This document shows positions 45,409 to 54,366 of a stretch of 64,000 nucleotides of DNA, in pieces. This stretch comes from Paraburkholderia kururiensis JCM 10599 = LMG 19447 (GTDB lineage Bacteria > Pseudomonadota > Gammaproteobacteria > Burkholderiales > Burkholderiaceae), in NCBI RefSeq assembly GCF_003986935.1, contig NZ_RJZE01000008.1:208900-272899 (forward strand). The letters are read 5' to 3'. The position numbers and the translations under genes are program-made. The notes under the pieces were generated by a model. It was given only the letters and a program-made list of their open reading frames with translations, was not told where the DNA came from and did no database searches. The stretch's first letter is position 1. Each line of letters begins with the position of its first letter.

Positions 45409-46665
45409 TCACGCGCGCTGGGCACCCAGTGCGCCGCGCTGCACGAACGACCCCGCGACGCTGAGTGCGGCGGCCGCCGCGATGACGACGAGCGGAATGC
45501 TCGCGCCCACCAGCATCGACGGGCTCTGGCCGAGCGCGAAAAGCTGCCCTGCCACGAGCGGCCCGAGAATCGAGCCGAGACGACCCACCGCGACGGCTGC
45601 GCCCACGCCCGTGCCGCGCACCTCGGTCGGGTAGGCGTGACCCGCGAGCGCGTACAGCACCGACTGGCCGCCCACGATGAAGAATCCGCAGAGCAGGCCG
45701 CCCACGGCGGTGGAACTTGCCCCGCTCGCGCTCGCGAGCACGCCGAGCGCTGCCACGATGCCGACGTACATGCCGATCACCGTGCCGCGCCGGCCGAAGC
45801 GGTCCATGATCGTCGCGATTGCAACCGCCCCTACGCCGCCACCGATGTTGAACATCATCAGCACGAGATTGGACTGCACGCGCGAGAGGCCGCGCGCAAG
45901 CACCATGGAGGGCAGCCAGTTCATCAGGAAGTACAGCACGATCAGGGTGCCCAGGTAGCTGATCCACAGCGCGATCGTGGTTCGCGCGCGGCCCTGGCGC
46001 CAGAGCGCTTCCGTCACGCCCGGCGTGCCTTGCTTCGTCGCCGCCGAAACCTTCGACGCTTTCGCCGCCATGAACTGCTGCGACTCGCGCAGGAACAGGC
46101 CCAGCAGCGGCACCATGACGATGGGCCCAAGGCCGCCGACGTAGAACACATGGCGCCAGCTCGCGTCTGCCGTACCCAGCATGCCGATGACGGCTGCAAT
46201 GGCGGCGCCGAACGGCATCCCGCAGTACATCGCGCCCACGGCGGTGCTGCGCTGCTGCGACCCCGCGGCTTCCGAACACAGCGCAATCAGGTTAGGCATG
46301 GCCGCGCCGAGGCCAAGGCCCGTGAAGAGGCGCGCGACGAGCAGACTTTCGAAATTCCAGACGGCTGTGGTGGCGAGCGAGAACAATCCGAACAGCGCCA
46401 CCGACCACATGAGCACGCGCTTGCGGCCGAAGCGGTCCGCCAGCCGGCCGCCCAACGCAGCGCCCGGCAGCAGCCCGATGGCGCCGGCACTGAACGCCCA
46501 GCCCATCTGCGCCACGGCGAGATGGAACTCCTTGGCCATGCGGGGTCCGGCTACGCCGGCGGATTGCAGATCCAACCCTTCGAGCAACGCGATCGCCAGA
46601 CACAGTGCGACCGTTCCCTTGCTGATCGTGCCGCCTTCTTCGGCACGAAGGTTTCGTGACGTCAT
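45409..46665 (-). CDS. MFS transporter, aromatic acid:H+ symporter type (MhpT/PcaK-like)
   Basis: 418 aa with 12 hydrophobic helices. Motifs: E-G-L-D-L-Q in helix 1, the loop signature G-G-R-L-A-D-R-F-G-R-K-R between helices 2 and 3, and a second D-R-F-G-R-R between 8 and 9. Fits the aromatic acid:H+ symporter family that imports hydroxyphenylpropionate, benzoate or similar. No catabolic genes nearby, so substrate is unassigned. Confidence 0.85.
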   Translation of the reverse strand: MTSRNLRAEEGGTISKGTVALCLAIALLEGLDLQSAGVAGPRMAKEFHLAVAQMGWAFSAGAIGLLPGAALGGRLADRFGRKRVLMWSVALFGLFSLATTAVWNFESLLVARLFTGLGLGAAMPNLIALCSEAAGSQQRSTAVGAMYCGMPFGAAIAAVIGMLGTADASWRHVFYVGGLGPIVMVPLLGLFLRESQQFMAAKASKVSAATKQGTPGVTEALWRQGRARTTIALWISYLGTLIVLYFLMNWLPSMVLARGLSRVQSNLVLMMFNIGGGVGAVAIATIMDRFGRRGTVIGMYVGIVAALGVLASASGASSTAVGGLLCGFFIVGGQSVLYALAGHAYPTEVRGTGVGAAVAVGRLGSILGPLVAGQLFALGQSPSMLVGASIPLVVIAAAAALSVAGSFVQRGALGAQRA

Positions 46666-46938
46666 AAAAAGTCTCCAGATATAGTCGTGAGCCGCTCTTC
46701 CGGCGGCTGGATGGAGCGATGCCGTGTATCGCCGAGGGGCGATGCGCGGCGCGCAGGGGCGACGGCTGCAAACCGAAACCCGTCACGGAGGGGCGGACGT
46801 TTTGCCACAGCCCCGTGATTGGAGCCGAGTCTAGGACGTGGCCCGCTGTGCACTCAACCTTTTCCTGGAAATGTGCATCTCGTGCACACGATTGATTCCT
46901 TTGACTTTTTTGACGCCACTTGGCTGCAGCCGCCAGGC

Positions 46939-47553
46939 TCACATCGGAGGCGCGACGCCGTCCTTCTCCACGACGATCTGATTGCCGCTGTAGGCGCCGC
47001 CCTTTGCCTGCGTGGCAATCACGAAAACGTGCTTGCCCTTCGTCAGTTCGTCGCGCGTGGCGGGAATGAGTGTGACGACCGGCGCGGTGGTCGGCACGGT
47101 GATGGTGTTGGTGCCGCCCTTGTATGAAAGCTTGAGTTCGCGGCCGCTGGTGGCTTGCACGACCGTGTCGACGTTCGCGTTCGTCATCGAGCTATTCGCG
47201 CCGAGGTCCCACGCGTAGTGACCTTCCCCCGCGCCTCGCGCCGCTTCGGGAAACACGAGCACCTCTTTCGCGACGAGCTTGCCGTCTTCGCCGGGCGTCG
47301 CTGCCGCGCCGACGTAGCTACCGGGCTTGATATCCGCGAGTTGTACGGCCTTCACGGCGTTGACGTGCGTCGCGTCTTTGAGGTCGATGCTGACCGTGTC
47401 GCCGCTGCGGCGGTGTACCACCAACGTGCTGCCCGAGAACGACTCGATCGTGCCTCTGATGCGTTCGGGTTTATCGGCGGAAGACTGCGCGAACGCGGCT
47501 TCGGCCACGGTCAGCATGAGTAACGAAACGGCGAGAGTGCGGCGGATGGACAT
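46939..47553 (-). CDS. Exported DUF5666-like protein
   Basis: 204 aa from the ATG at 47553 with AGGAG upstream. Signal peptide (A-F-A-Q cut), then beta-rich repeats (I-R-G-T-I-E-S-F-S-G-S-T-L, V-S-I-D-L-K-D) and a second half G-R-E-L-K-L-S-Y-K-G. Resembles metal/OB-fold-like exported proteins of the DUF5666 kind. Lies 75 bp after the molybdo-oxidoreductase and is probably its operon partner. Confidence 0.6.
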   Translation of the reverse strand: MSIRRTLAVSLLMLTVAEAAFAQSSADKPERIRGTIESFSGSTLVVHRRSGDTVSIDLKDATHVNAVKAVQLADIKPGSYVGAAATPGEDGKLVAKEVLVFPEAARGAGEGHYAWDLGANSSMTNANVDTVVQATSGRELKLSYKGGTNTITVPTTAPVVTLIPATRDELTKGKHVFVIATQAKGGAYSGNQIVVEKDGVAPPM

Positions 47554-47628
47554 GAAAACTCCTGATGCAATGAACAAAGGTGACGGTTGACGTCGAAGCG
47601 GGCGGACCCGGGAACCTGCTGCGCTGGC

Positions 47629-48420
47629 TCAGGACCCTCCAAACCAGTTGTAGCCCTGGTTCTCCCAATATCCGCCCGGAAATTCGTTCGTGACGGTGAT
47701 GGCCACGATGTGTTTGGGGTTCTTGTAGCCGAGCTTGGTGGGGATGCGAAGCTTCATCGGGAAGCCGTACTTCGCGGGCAGCGTGTTGCCGTCCCAGGTC
47801 AGCGTGAGCAGCGTCTGCGGGTGAAGCGCAGTGGGCATGTCGATGCTGGTCCAGTAGCCGTCGGCGCAGTGAAAGGCCACGTACTTCGCCGCGGTGTCCG
47901 CTTCGGCCCGCGACAGGAAATAGGAAAACGGCACACCGCCCCATTTGCCGATGGCACTCCAGCCTTCGATGCAGATATGTCGCGTCACTTGGCTTCGTTG
48001 CGGCAACGCGCCCAGTTCGGCGAGACTCCAGACGGATTTGCCTTTAACCCGCCCCGTCAGCTTGAGGCGATACGTTTCAGCATCGACCTCCGGCACCTGA
48101 TCGATGTCGTAGTAGGCGTTGAACGGGAACGGACGCGTAATCATCGACTCCGGGTAGGTCGGCGCGAGCGTGTGCGGATCGAACAGCAAGGCCTGCGCCT
48201 CGTCGTTCAACCGCGACACGCGACGCAGGAGGGTTTCCACCGCGTTGCCGGATTTCAGTTCGCAACCTGAGAGCAGCATCAACCCACCGAGCGAGAGCAT
48301 TCTTCGGCCGAAGAGCCGCCGCGCAGGCGACCCGAGTTCGCGTTGGGCCTCTTTGATGATGGCGGCCGCATCCGGCGCATAAACGGAAGCGGGCGACGCG
48401 TTGTTTTTCAGGTTACCCAT
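47629..48420 (-). CDS. Molybdopterin-dependent oxidoreductase (sulfite oxidase/YedY-like)
   Basis: 263 aa from the ATG at 48420; the longer frame runs back through the cytochrome gene. Near residue 33-53 are R-R-L-F-G-R-R-M-L-S-L and L-L-S-G-C, which could be a Tat-type lipoprotein signal. The catalytic domain has the molybdenum-ligand Cys150 in R-H-I-C-I-E-G-W and G-Y-W-T-S-I-D-M. Three bases separate it from the cytochrome b gene, its likely quinone link. Substrate unknown. Confidence 0.85.
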   Translation of the reverse strand: MGNLKNNASPASVYAPDAAAIIKEAQRELGSPARRLFGRRMLSLGGLMLLSGCELKSGNAVETLLRRVSRLNDEAQALLFDPHTLAPTYPESMITRPFPFNAYYDIDQVPEVDAETYRLKLTGRVKGKSVWSLAELGALPQRSQVTRHICIEGWSAIGKWGGVPFSYFLSRAEADTAAKYVAFHCADGYWTSIDMPTALHPQTLLTLTWDGNTLPAKYGFPMKLRIPTKLGYKNPKHIVAITVTNEFPGGYWENQGYNWFGGS

Positions 48421-48422
48421 GC

Positions 48423-49016
48423 TCAGCGCCCCCGAATCATCGTCAGCAGAGAACGCGGAACGATGGCGACCATCGTCACGTGTACGACAAAGAAGCCGAC
48501 AAGCCCGCTCATTGCCGCGAAGTGCACCACGCGTGCGTTGTCGAATCCGCCCATCAGGCTGCTCAAGAGCGGCAACTGCACGGGCTTCCAGACAGCGAGA
48601 CCGGACAGCACGACAAGCGCGATGTCCGCAATGACGAGCAGATACGCGAGCTTCTGCACGGCGTTGTAGCGGCCCAGGTGGTCGTGCGCGAGTTGGCCGC
48701 GCAGGGCGGCAAGGAGGTCCGCCCCCAAGGCGCGGACCGTGAGCGGAAACAGCGTCCGGCGCAAGCGTCCCGTTGCAATACCGATCGCGAGCCAGGCCAG
48801 AAAGTTGGCGACCAGCACCCACATGATCGCGAAGTGCCAGAGCAGCGCGCCTCCCAGCCAGCCGCCCAGCGTGATGGCTGGGGCAAACCTGATGGCATGA
48901 AAAATGGGGGACGCGTTGTAGACCTGCCAGCCGCTCATGCACATGCCGATCACGCAGACGGCGTTGATCCAGTGGAAGAGGCGAACGTAGGCGGGATGGA
49001 TGAGATCGCGGTTCAA
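48423..49016 (-). CDS. Cytochrome b561-type membrane electron carrier
   Basis: About 197 aa from a TTG at 49016; no in-frame ATG lies near, so the start is uncertain (the frame extends to 49271). Four transmembrane helices with haem His candidates in R-L-F-H-W, L-L-W-H-F, A-H-D-H-L and V-V-H-F. Typical partner that passes electrons between quinone and a periplasmic molybdoenzyme, here the next gene. Confidence 0.82.
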   Translation of the reverse strand: MNRDLIHPAYVRLFHWINAVCVIGMCMSGWQVYNASPIFHAIRFAPAITLGGWLGGALLWHFAIMWVLVANFLAWLAIGIATGRLRRTLFPLTVRALGADLLAALRGQLAHDHLGRYNAVQKLAYLLVIADIALVVLSGLAVWKPVQLPLLSSLMGGFDNARVVHFAAMSGLVGFFVVHVTMVAIVPRSLLTMIRGR

Positions 49017-49246
49017 GGCAGCCCCAAGGGCGATAACGGTGGGTTGAAGCTGCGGTAAACGGCAGCGAGGCACGGAATATTCCGGTTCCGCGGCATGGGG
49101 CCCGTCGCGCCGACGCAGCGACCGGAACTCGATGAGCGACAGAATCTCACCTCGTCGGGCCGCACAACATCGGTCAAATGACCGATCTTGCGTGCGCGCC
49201 GCGTCGCGTATGATCGGGCGCAGTTCCACCCCACTTCTTGTGATCC

Positions 49247-50743
49247 ATGCCGACGTTCGACCCGCAAACAAGCTCGCCCCCGCTGCGCGTATTCGATTGC
49301 GTGAGAGCGCTCGCCTTCATTGGCGACCTGAGCATGGGCCAGCCGACCGACCATTCGCTGCGCACCGGATGGCTGGCGGAGCGCCTGGCGCACGCGGCGG
49401 GACTCGATGCATGGGCGTGCGATACGGTTCGTGAAGTGTCGCTGCTGCGCTGGTCGGGTTGCACGGCGAACGCAGCGGGCTTTGCGGACGTGTTCGGCGA
49501 CGACATCGCGATTCGCCTCGCGATGCTCGAAGGCCGGTCAGGCTGGGCCGAGCGGCTCGAAGCATCGGGCGGCGCCGGTGCCGTGATGCTGCCGCTTGCG
49601 CAAATCCACTGCGAGGTGTCGGGCGAGGTTGCGCGCATGCTGGGTCTTTCGAGCGTGACGGAAACCGCGCTGCGTCACATCTTCGAGACATGGGACGGCG
49701 CGGGCCTGCCGGGGCGTGTTGCGCGCGAGAGGGTGCCCATGCCGGTGTTCGTCGTGGCGCTTGCGGGAGACCTCGAGATTTTCGGCCGCACGTATGGCAT
49801 CGAGCAGGCGCTCGGGCTGATCGGTCAACGGTCTGGTGCGCGATATCCGGCGCGCCTCGTCGAGACCGCGGCACGTCAGGCGGCCGGCTGGCTGGCAGAA
49901 CTGGAGCGCGCGTCGCTCACCGATTTCGACGCTGCGCTGATGACGTCCGATATGGAGCAGACCACGTCGGCTGAACTCATTGCCGACGTGATCGATCTGA
50001 AACTGCCGTGGATGACGGGATTTTCGCGCACGGTCGCGTCCACCGCGGCGGCGTGTTGCGCCCGGCTCACGCCGGACAAAGCCGCGCATGCGCGTGTTTA
50101 TCGGGCGGGATTGCTGCACGGCATCGGCAGGGCCGCCGTGCCCAACAGCGTGTGGAACATGGCGACGCCTTTGCCCGCGAGTGCCTGGGAAAAGGTGCGG
50201 CTGGTGCCCTATTGGACGGCGCGCGCCGGCAAGCAGACCGGCGCGCTTGGCGAAGCCGCAGAACTGGCGTCGTATGCCTATGAACGGGAGGACGGTTCGG
50301 GATATTTCCGCGGCGCGAGCGGGCAGGCGTTGACGCTGGAGGCTCGCGTGCTGGCGGCATCGGTGGCATGGGTCGCGTTGCGCTCGGCGCGGCCCTGGCG
50401 CGCGGCACTCGGCGCCGATGCCGCCGCGCAAATGCTGCGCTATGAGGTGGCGGCCGGCAGATTGAGCGACGACATTGTCGACGCGCTGGTGACGGAGGAG
50501 GCGCCCGTCGTCCGGCGGCCCCTGCGGTACGCGAGAGGTGGGCAACACGGCCCGCAGCTCTCGCCCCGCGAGATCGACGTGCTGCGCGTGATCTCGCGCG
50601 GCGCGAGCAACAAGGAAGCTGCGCGCGAGTTGACGATGAGTCCGAGCACGGTGCGCACTCACGTCGAAAACGTGTTTCGCAAGCTCGAATGCTCCACGCG
50701 CGCGGCGGCCACGCTCAAGGCGTCGGCGATGGGTTTGCTTTAG
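49247..50743 (+). CDS. Double, degenerate HD-GYP protein with LuxR-type DNA-binding domain
   Basis: 498 aa. Two HD-GYP-like halves: about 25-210 (F-E-T-W-D-G-A-G-L-P) and about 265-410 (L-L-H-G-I-G-R in place of L-L-H-D-I-G-K, and E-R-E-D-G-S-G-Y). Key metal-binding HD residues are missing in the second half, so phosphodiesterase activity is doubtful. Residues about 430-498 are a LuxR helix-turn-helix (L-S-P-R-E-I-D-V-L, N-K-E-A-A-R-E-L, S-T-V-R-T-H-V-E-N). Possibly a ligand-sensing transcription regulator. Confidence 0.82.
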   Translation: MPTFDPQTSSPPLRVFDCVRALAFIGDLSMGQPTDHSLRTGWLAERLAHAAGLDAWACDTVREVSLLRWSGCTANAAGFADVFGDDIAIRLAMLEGRSGWAERLEASGGAGAVMLPLAQIHCEVSGEVARMLGLSSVTETALRHIFETWDGAGLPGRVARERVPMPVFVVALAGDLEIFGRTYGIEQALGLIGQRSGARYPARLVETAARQAAGWLAELERASLTDFDAALMTSDMEQTTSAELIADVIDLKLPWMTGFSRTVASTAAACCARLTPDKAAHARVYRAGLLHGIGRAAVPNSVWNMATPLPASAWEKVRLVPYWTARAGKQTGALGEAAELASYAYEREDGSGYFRGASGQALTLEARVLAASVAWVALRSARPWRAALGADAAAQMLRYEVAAGRLSDDIVDALVTEEAPVVRRPLRYARGGQHGPQLSPREIDVLRVISRGASNKEAARELTMSPSTVRTHVENVFRKLECSTRAAATLKASAMGLL

Positions 50744-50842
50744 CCCGCTTCGCACAGCCGTCGCAGTTGCAGCACATCACAATCGCGACGTGGCGCGCCG
50801 GGCGGTAACATGGGGCCTTCTTCCTCTATCGGACATACCTCG

Positions 50843-51295
50843 ATGCAAGTGCTGGTTGACGCAGACGCCTGTCCGGTTGTCGTCAAGGAGATGCTGTTTC
50901 GGGCCGCACGGCGCGTCGAAGTATGCGTGACGCTGGTGGCTAATCAGTATTTGCGCACGCCGCCTTCGCGCTTTAGCTTTATCAAGGCGCTGCAGGTGCC
51001 GGCCGGCTTCGACTCCGCCGACGAGCGCATCGTGCAGTTGGTCACGCACGGCGACCTGGTGATTACGGCGGACATACCGCTGGCGGCTGCGGCGCTCGAG
51101 AAGGGCGCTTATGTGCTGGACCCGCGTGGAAGCTGGTTCAGCCGCGAAAATATCGAGGAGCGTCTCACCATGCGCGAAGTCATGGATCAACTTCGCAGCT
51201 CAGGCGTGGGGACGGGCGGTCCGGCGCCGTACACCGCAAACGACAGCAAGACGTTCGCCGGACAACTGGACCGCTTCCTCGCACGTCATGGCTAA
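50843..51295 (+). CDS. YaiI/YqxD family (UPF0178) protein
   Basis: 150 aa from the ATG at 50843. NYN/PIN-like fold start V-D-A-D-A-C-P-V-V-V-K-E, then D-S-A-D-E-R-I-V, V-I-T-A-D-I-P-L-A and L-D-P-R-G; conserved Asp residues match the family. Possibly a nuclease by fold; biochemical role not established. Ends N-D-S-K-T-F-A-G-Q-L-D. Confidence 0.93.
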   Translation: MQVLVDADACPVVVKEMLFRAARRVEVCVTLVANQYLRTPPSRFSFIKALQVPAGFDSADERIVQLVTHGDLVITADIPLAAAALEKGAYVLDPRGSWFSRENIEERLTMREVMDQLRSSGVGTGGPAPYTANDSKTFAGQLDRFLARHG

Positions 51296-51314
51296 CGTAG
51301 GGCAGAACCGTCTT

Positions 51315-51719
51315 TCAAGCATCCAGCACCAATGGTCCGAATGAATTGTCGATCAGCACTTTCCATTCGCCGTCTTGCTGTCTGCGAAAAACGGTCGTGG
51401 CGACGAGTTCTCTCACGGAACGCTTCGCGCCCGATTCCTCGTACTCCAGCGTCCAGCGAGAGAGGAACAGCGCAACGCCATCGGCCTCGATAACGTGGGT
51501 TTTGAGTTGCTTCGCGCTCGCGCCGGACTTCACCGCGAATTCGAAGAATTCCCTGAGTGGGCCGCGTCCGCTAATCGTTCTTCCCGGCTGCGAGACGACA
51601 ACGGCTTTCTCGTCGTAAAAGCCTAGAACACGATCGACGTCGCATTCGTTGAACGCCCTGTCCAGCAACTCCACCACGTGCTGCGGACTTCTCGCGGTTA
51701 TCGGTTCGGCTCCAGCCAT
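51315..51719 (-). CDS. SnoaL/DUF4440-like protein
   Basis: 134 aa. Nuclear-transport-factor-2 fold signature: V-V-E-L-L-D-R-A-F-N-E-C-D, F-Y-D-E-K-A-V-V-V, G-P-L-R-E-F-F-E, W-K-V-L-I-D-N-S-F-G at the end. No signal peptide. Substrate or ligand unknown. Its start overlaps a peroxiredoxin remnant. Confidence 0.82.
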   Translation of the reverse strand: MAGAEPITARSPQHVVELLDRAFNECDVDRVLGFYDEKAVVVSQPGRTISGRGPLREFFEFAVKSGASAKQLKTHVIEADGVALFLSRWTLEYEESGAKRSVRELVATTVFRRQQDGEWKVLIDNSFGPLVLDA

Positions 51720-51817
51720 GCGATGACTCCACTCGCGTTTTGTTCCGGAGAAAACACGGGGTAAAACACGTATTCGATAGTCCCGTCTTTTATGACTATC
51801 GCCGTGCGCCAGGCCGC
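51698..51817 (-). pseudogene. Remnant of a peroxiredoxin C-terminus
   Basis: About 39 codons read A-W-R-T-A-I-V-I-K-D-G-T-I, then V-F-Y-P-V-F-S-P-E-Q-N-A and I-A-W-L, like the end of AhpC/TSA-type peroxiredoxins. The upstream part with the peroxidatic Cys is absent; an H-NS-like gene lies there instead. Probably a decayed gene. Confidence 0.5.
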
Positions 51818-51824
51818 ATTTGCG

Positions 51825-52142
51825 CTAACGGGAATTCGGCCGCGCGAGCGGACTGCCCGCGAATGGGTCATTCGTCCAGTCCGGGCCTTTTTTAACGGGC
51901 GGCCGCGAAACCGGCTCCGATGACAATTCAAAGTGCTCGAGGGACTGCCCGGCGCTAATCGCCTGCTTCAACCATTGAGGCATGGGCCCTTCGCCGCTCC
52001 AGCTGTCGCCATTCGCGCTGCGATAACGCTCAACCTTCGTGTCAGCAGCGATTGCTGAGGCCAGATCATCCGGGCTGATCCCGAACTCCTCCATGCGGTG
52101 ACGGAGGTAGGCAATCATGCTGTCTCGCTTGCGTTCATCCAT
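51825..52142 (-). CDS. H-NS family histone-like protein
   Basis: 105 aa. A short N-terminal helix (Y-L-R-H-R-M-E-E-F-G-I-S-P-D-D-L) and the H-NS DNA-binding domain Y-R-S-A-N-G-D-S-W-S-G-E-G-P-M-P-Q-W-L, near 40-70. Usual betaproteobacterial H-NS core is K-Y-R-D-P-x-T-G-x-T-W-S-G-R-G-R-x-P-x-W; here R-G-R is E-G-P, so AT-hook-like contact may be weak. A nucleoid or xenogeneic-silencing variant. Confidence 0.82.
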   Translation of the reverse strand: MDERKRDSMIAYLRHRMEEFGISPDDLASAIAADTKVERYRSANGDSWSGEGPMPQWLKQAISAGQSLEHFELSSEPVSRPPVKKGPDWTNDPFAGSPLARPNSR

Positions 52143-52765
52143 GAAACTTGCTTCCTTTCAAACCGGACTCGGTATTTTTCTCGATTGAATGCGGCAACGC
52201 GCGCGACAGGCAGGGCCGCCTCGCAGGCAGTTCGCCGTCGCCGCATTCAAAATAGTGCCATAGGTACTGACCGAACTCGCCGTGGCTGGGCGCCTGGGAG
52301 CGCGGCAAATAAACGGACCAATCTCGACGCCTCGACACGGCGCAGGCTCGTGTCATCAGGCCTCCCCCGCGCTCCGCAGTGATTGAAGCTGCGGATTTTG
52401 ACCGACCGGATGCGCCAGATACGCCCGGGTCGGCTTGCGATGGGAGGGGAGTCGAACGGTTGAGGGCGGGATTTGGCCTGGATCGGACCCACCGATCGGG
52501 GTGTCCGGGGGAGTCGCGTCTCGCCGACCGTGCGAGACATCATACGCTGGTCGTCAGCGGGATTGCGCTGAGGCCTGCGATTTCATTTTTTTGACCGGCA
52601 CGCGGCCGGTTGATTTTGTATCGCGCAAGCCGTTTTGGCTGAAGGCCCGTGCTGAACGCGGCGCCGCAATTGCCGCCAAATGAACAGCAATTGCGGCAGT
52701 CCCGTGGAAAGGAAAAAGAGCCCGGCTGTCTTTATCTTCCTGTCTTTATCGTCCTGTTTTTATCG
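52143..52765. other. Gene-poor stretch
   Basis: About 620 bp. A minus-strand frame at 52135-52356 has a possible start and encodes 73 aa rich in His/Arg/Trp, but no family was recognised. The rest shows no convincing gene or structural RNA. Confidence 0.4.
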
Positions 52766-54136
52766 TCAATAACTGCCCGTATCCTCTCCACGCACGAACC
52801 ACGTCCTTTTCGCCGACGCCAGCATGCCCCGGTAGACGAGCCACGACACCACGAAGGTGGCCGGCGCGGAGAGCGACTGCACGGCTCCCTGCATGTTCAT
52901 CAGCACGAGGCCGGCGAAGGCCCCCGCGAACCAGGCGGCCAAACCGCCCGGGTTGAATGCGGGGACATGCGAATCGCGGTACTCGACGGCATCGCCCACC
53001 AGTTCGTCATAGCGCGCCGACAGAATGTGCGCGAGCGCCACGCCCACCCACGCCACGACGAAGATGCCCTGGTACGCGAGTGCCTGCAGGATCTTCGAAA
53101 ACACGTCGGCCATCATCAGCGCATAGACCACCACGCCCACCACCAGCGCCCACGCGAACTTCGGCGCGCGCAGGCCGACTACCTTCTGAAAGAACGCCTG
53201 CATGTTGATGGCCGCGAGATAGTAGTTCGCCGTGTTGATGCGCGACTGCGTCACCCACACGAACAGCAGACCCCAGATGCCCATCAGCTTGAGCAGCGCC
53301 AGCACGACGGAGACTTCGGAGAGCGTGCCGAGCCCCGGCGTCGTGCTCACAAGATAGATGCCCACCGCGCCGTTCAGCAGGAACGTGACCAGATAGAACG
53401 GCATGCCGAAGTTGAAGCGGCCATGGTAGACCGCGTCTTTCCTGCGGCCGAAACGGGCGTAGTCGAAGGTGAACATCATCAGTACCCAGACGCCCATGTA
53501 GTACACGAAGCAGTTCCACCAGCCGTTGGCGGGCACCGTGCCTTTCGGGCCGAAGTCGAGCCATGCGGCGTTGTAGCCGTATTCGTGGGTGGTCAGCACG
53601 ACCGCGGCAACGAGCCCGAGCAGATAGAACGGCAACAGCACGCCGTTGAACTTGTCGAGCCAGTGCTGCACGCTGCCGAACACCAGCGGCACGCTGTAGC
53701 AGACCACGATCAGCGCGGCCCATCGGTAATCGAGCACGGGAAAGAGGCTATGCGCCGCCACCGCTATGACGGAGCCTTCGAAGACCGCGTAATAGATGGC
53801 GGTCGCGAAGAAGATCAGGGTGGCGAGCGCCGCGCCCGAGCTGCCGAACAGCACGCGTGAAAACAGCGCAACGGAGAGCCCGGTGCGCACCGCGTAACGG
53901 CTGATCACGGCGTTGACGAGACCGTACGACACTACGGAGAGCGCCATGCCGATCAGCGCATTGCGCGCGCCATACGTCAGCGCGAGTGTCGCACCGACGA
54001 CGATATAGAACACGGCGCTGCATACCGCCCACCATGCCATGGTGAGCGAGAACGCCGGCATGCGGGCGCTGTCCGGAATGGCAGCGGTCGATAGATCGAG
54101 GTCGCCTCCGGCGACTTCCTGCGTCAGATTGGCCAT
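52766..54136 (-). CDS. NCS1-family purine/cytosine/hydantoin-type permease
   Basis: 456 aa from the ATG at 54136 (GAGGAG upstream). About 12 transmembrane helices; helix 1 region P-A-F-S-L-T-M-A-W-W-A-V-C-S and Q-S-R-I-N-T-A-N-Y-Y-L-A match the cytosine/purine/uracil/thiamine/allantoin permease pattern. Last gene of the pxp operon, 230 bp after pxpC, so it probably imports 5-oxoproline or a cyclic amide related to it. Confidence 0.85.
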   Translation of the reverse strand: MANLTQEVAGGDLDLSTAAIPDSARMPAFSLTMAWWAVCSAVFYIVVGATLALTYGARNALIGMALSVVSYGLVNAVISRYAVRTGLSVALFSRVLFGSSGAALATLIFFATAIYYAVFEGSVIAVAAHSLFPVLDYRWAALIVVCYSVPLVFGSVQHWLDKFNGVLLPFYLLGLVAAVVLTTHEYGYNAAWLDFGPKGTVPANGWWNCFVYYMGVWVLMMFTFDYARFGRRKDAVYHGRFNFGMPFYLVTFLLNGAVGIYLVSTTPGLGTLSEVSVVLALLKLMGIWGLLFVWVTQSRINTANYYLAAINMQAFFQKVVGLRAPKFAWALVVGVVVYALMMADVFSKILQALAYQGIFVVAWVGVALAHILSARYDELVGDAVEYRDSHVPAFNPGGLAAWFAGAFAGLVLMNMQGAVQSLSAPATFVVSWLVYRGMLASAKRTWFVRGEDTGSY

Positions 54137-54366
54137 CAACGTGCTCCTCAATACACTGCGGGGGTCCAGGAACGGCGGCGCCGAAGCGAGCGTGCGGTGA
54201 CGCCGCGGAGAGAACAGAAACTGCGTGGGTCGTGCATCGGTCGAACGGGCGCACGTGTCCGCGCACGCCGCGAGGCGGCGTACGGTGATTGGAAACGTGC
54301 GTTAGAAAGCGCTAGAAAGCGAGCCGCCGTGCGACACACGCGGCTCGCGGCGAACCGCTTTGCGCG

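Noticed and set aside
52380..52600. tRNA or structured RNA in the gene-poor stretch before the permease
   Set aside because: No cloverleaf arms or CCA-compatible ends could be traced by eye.
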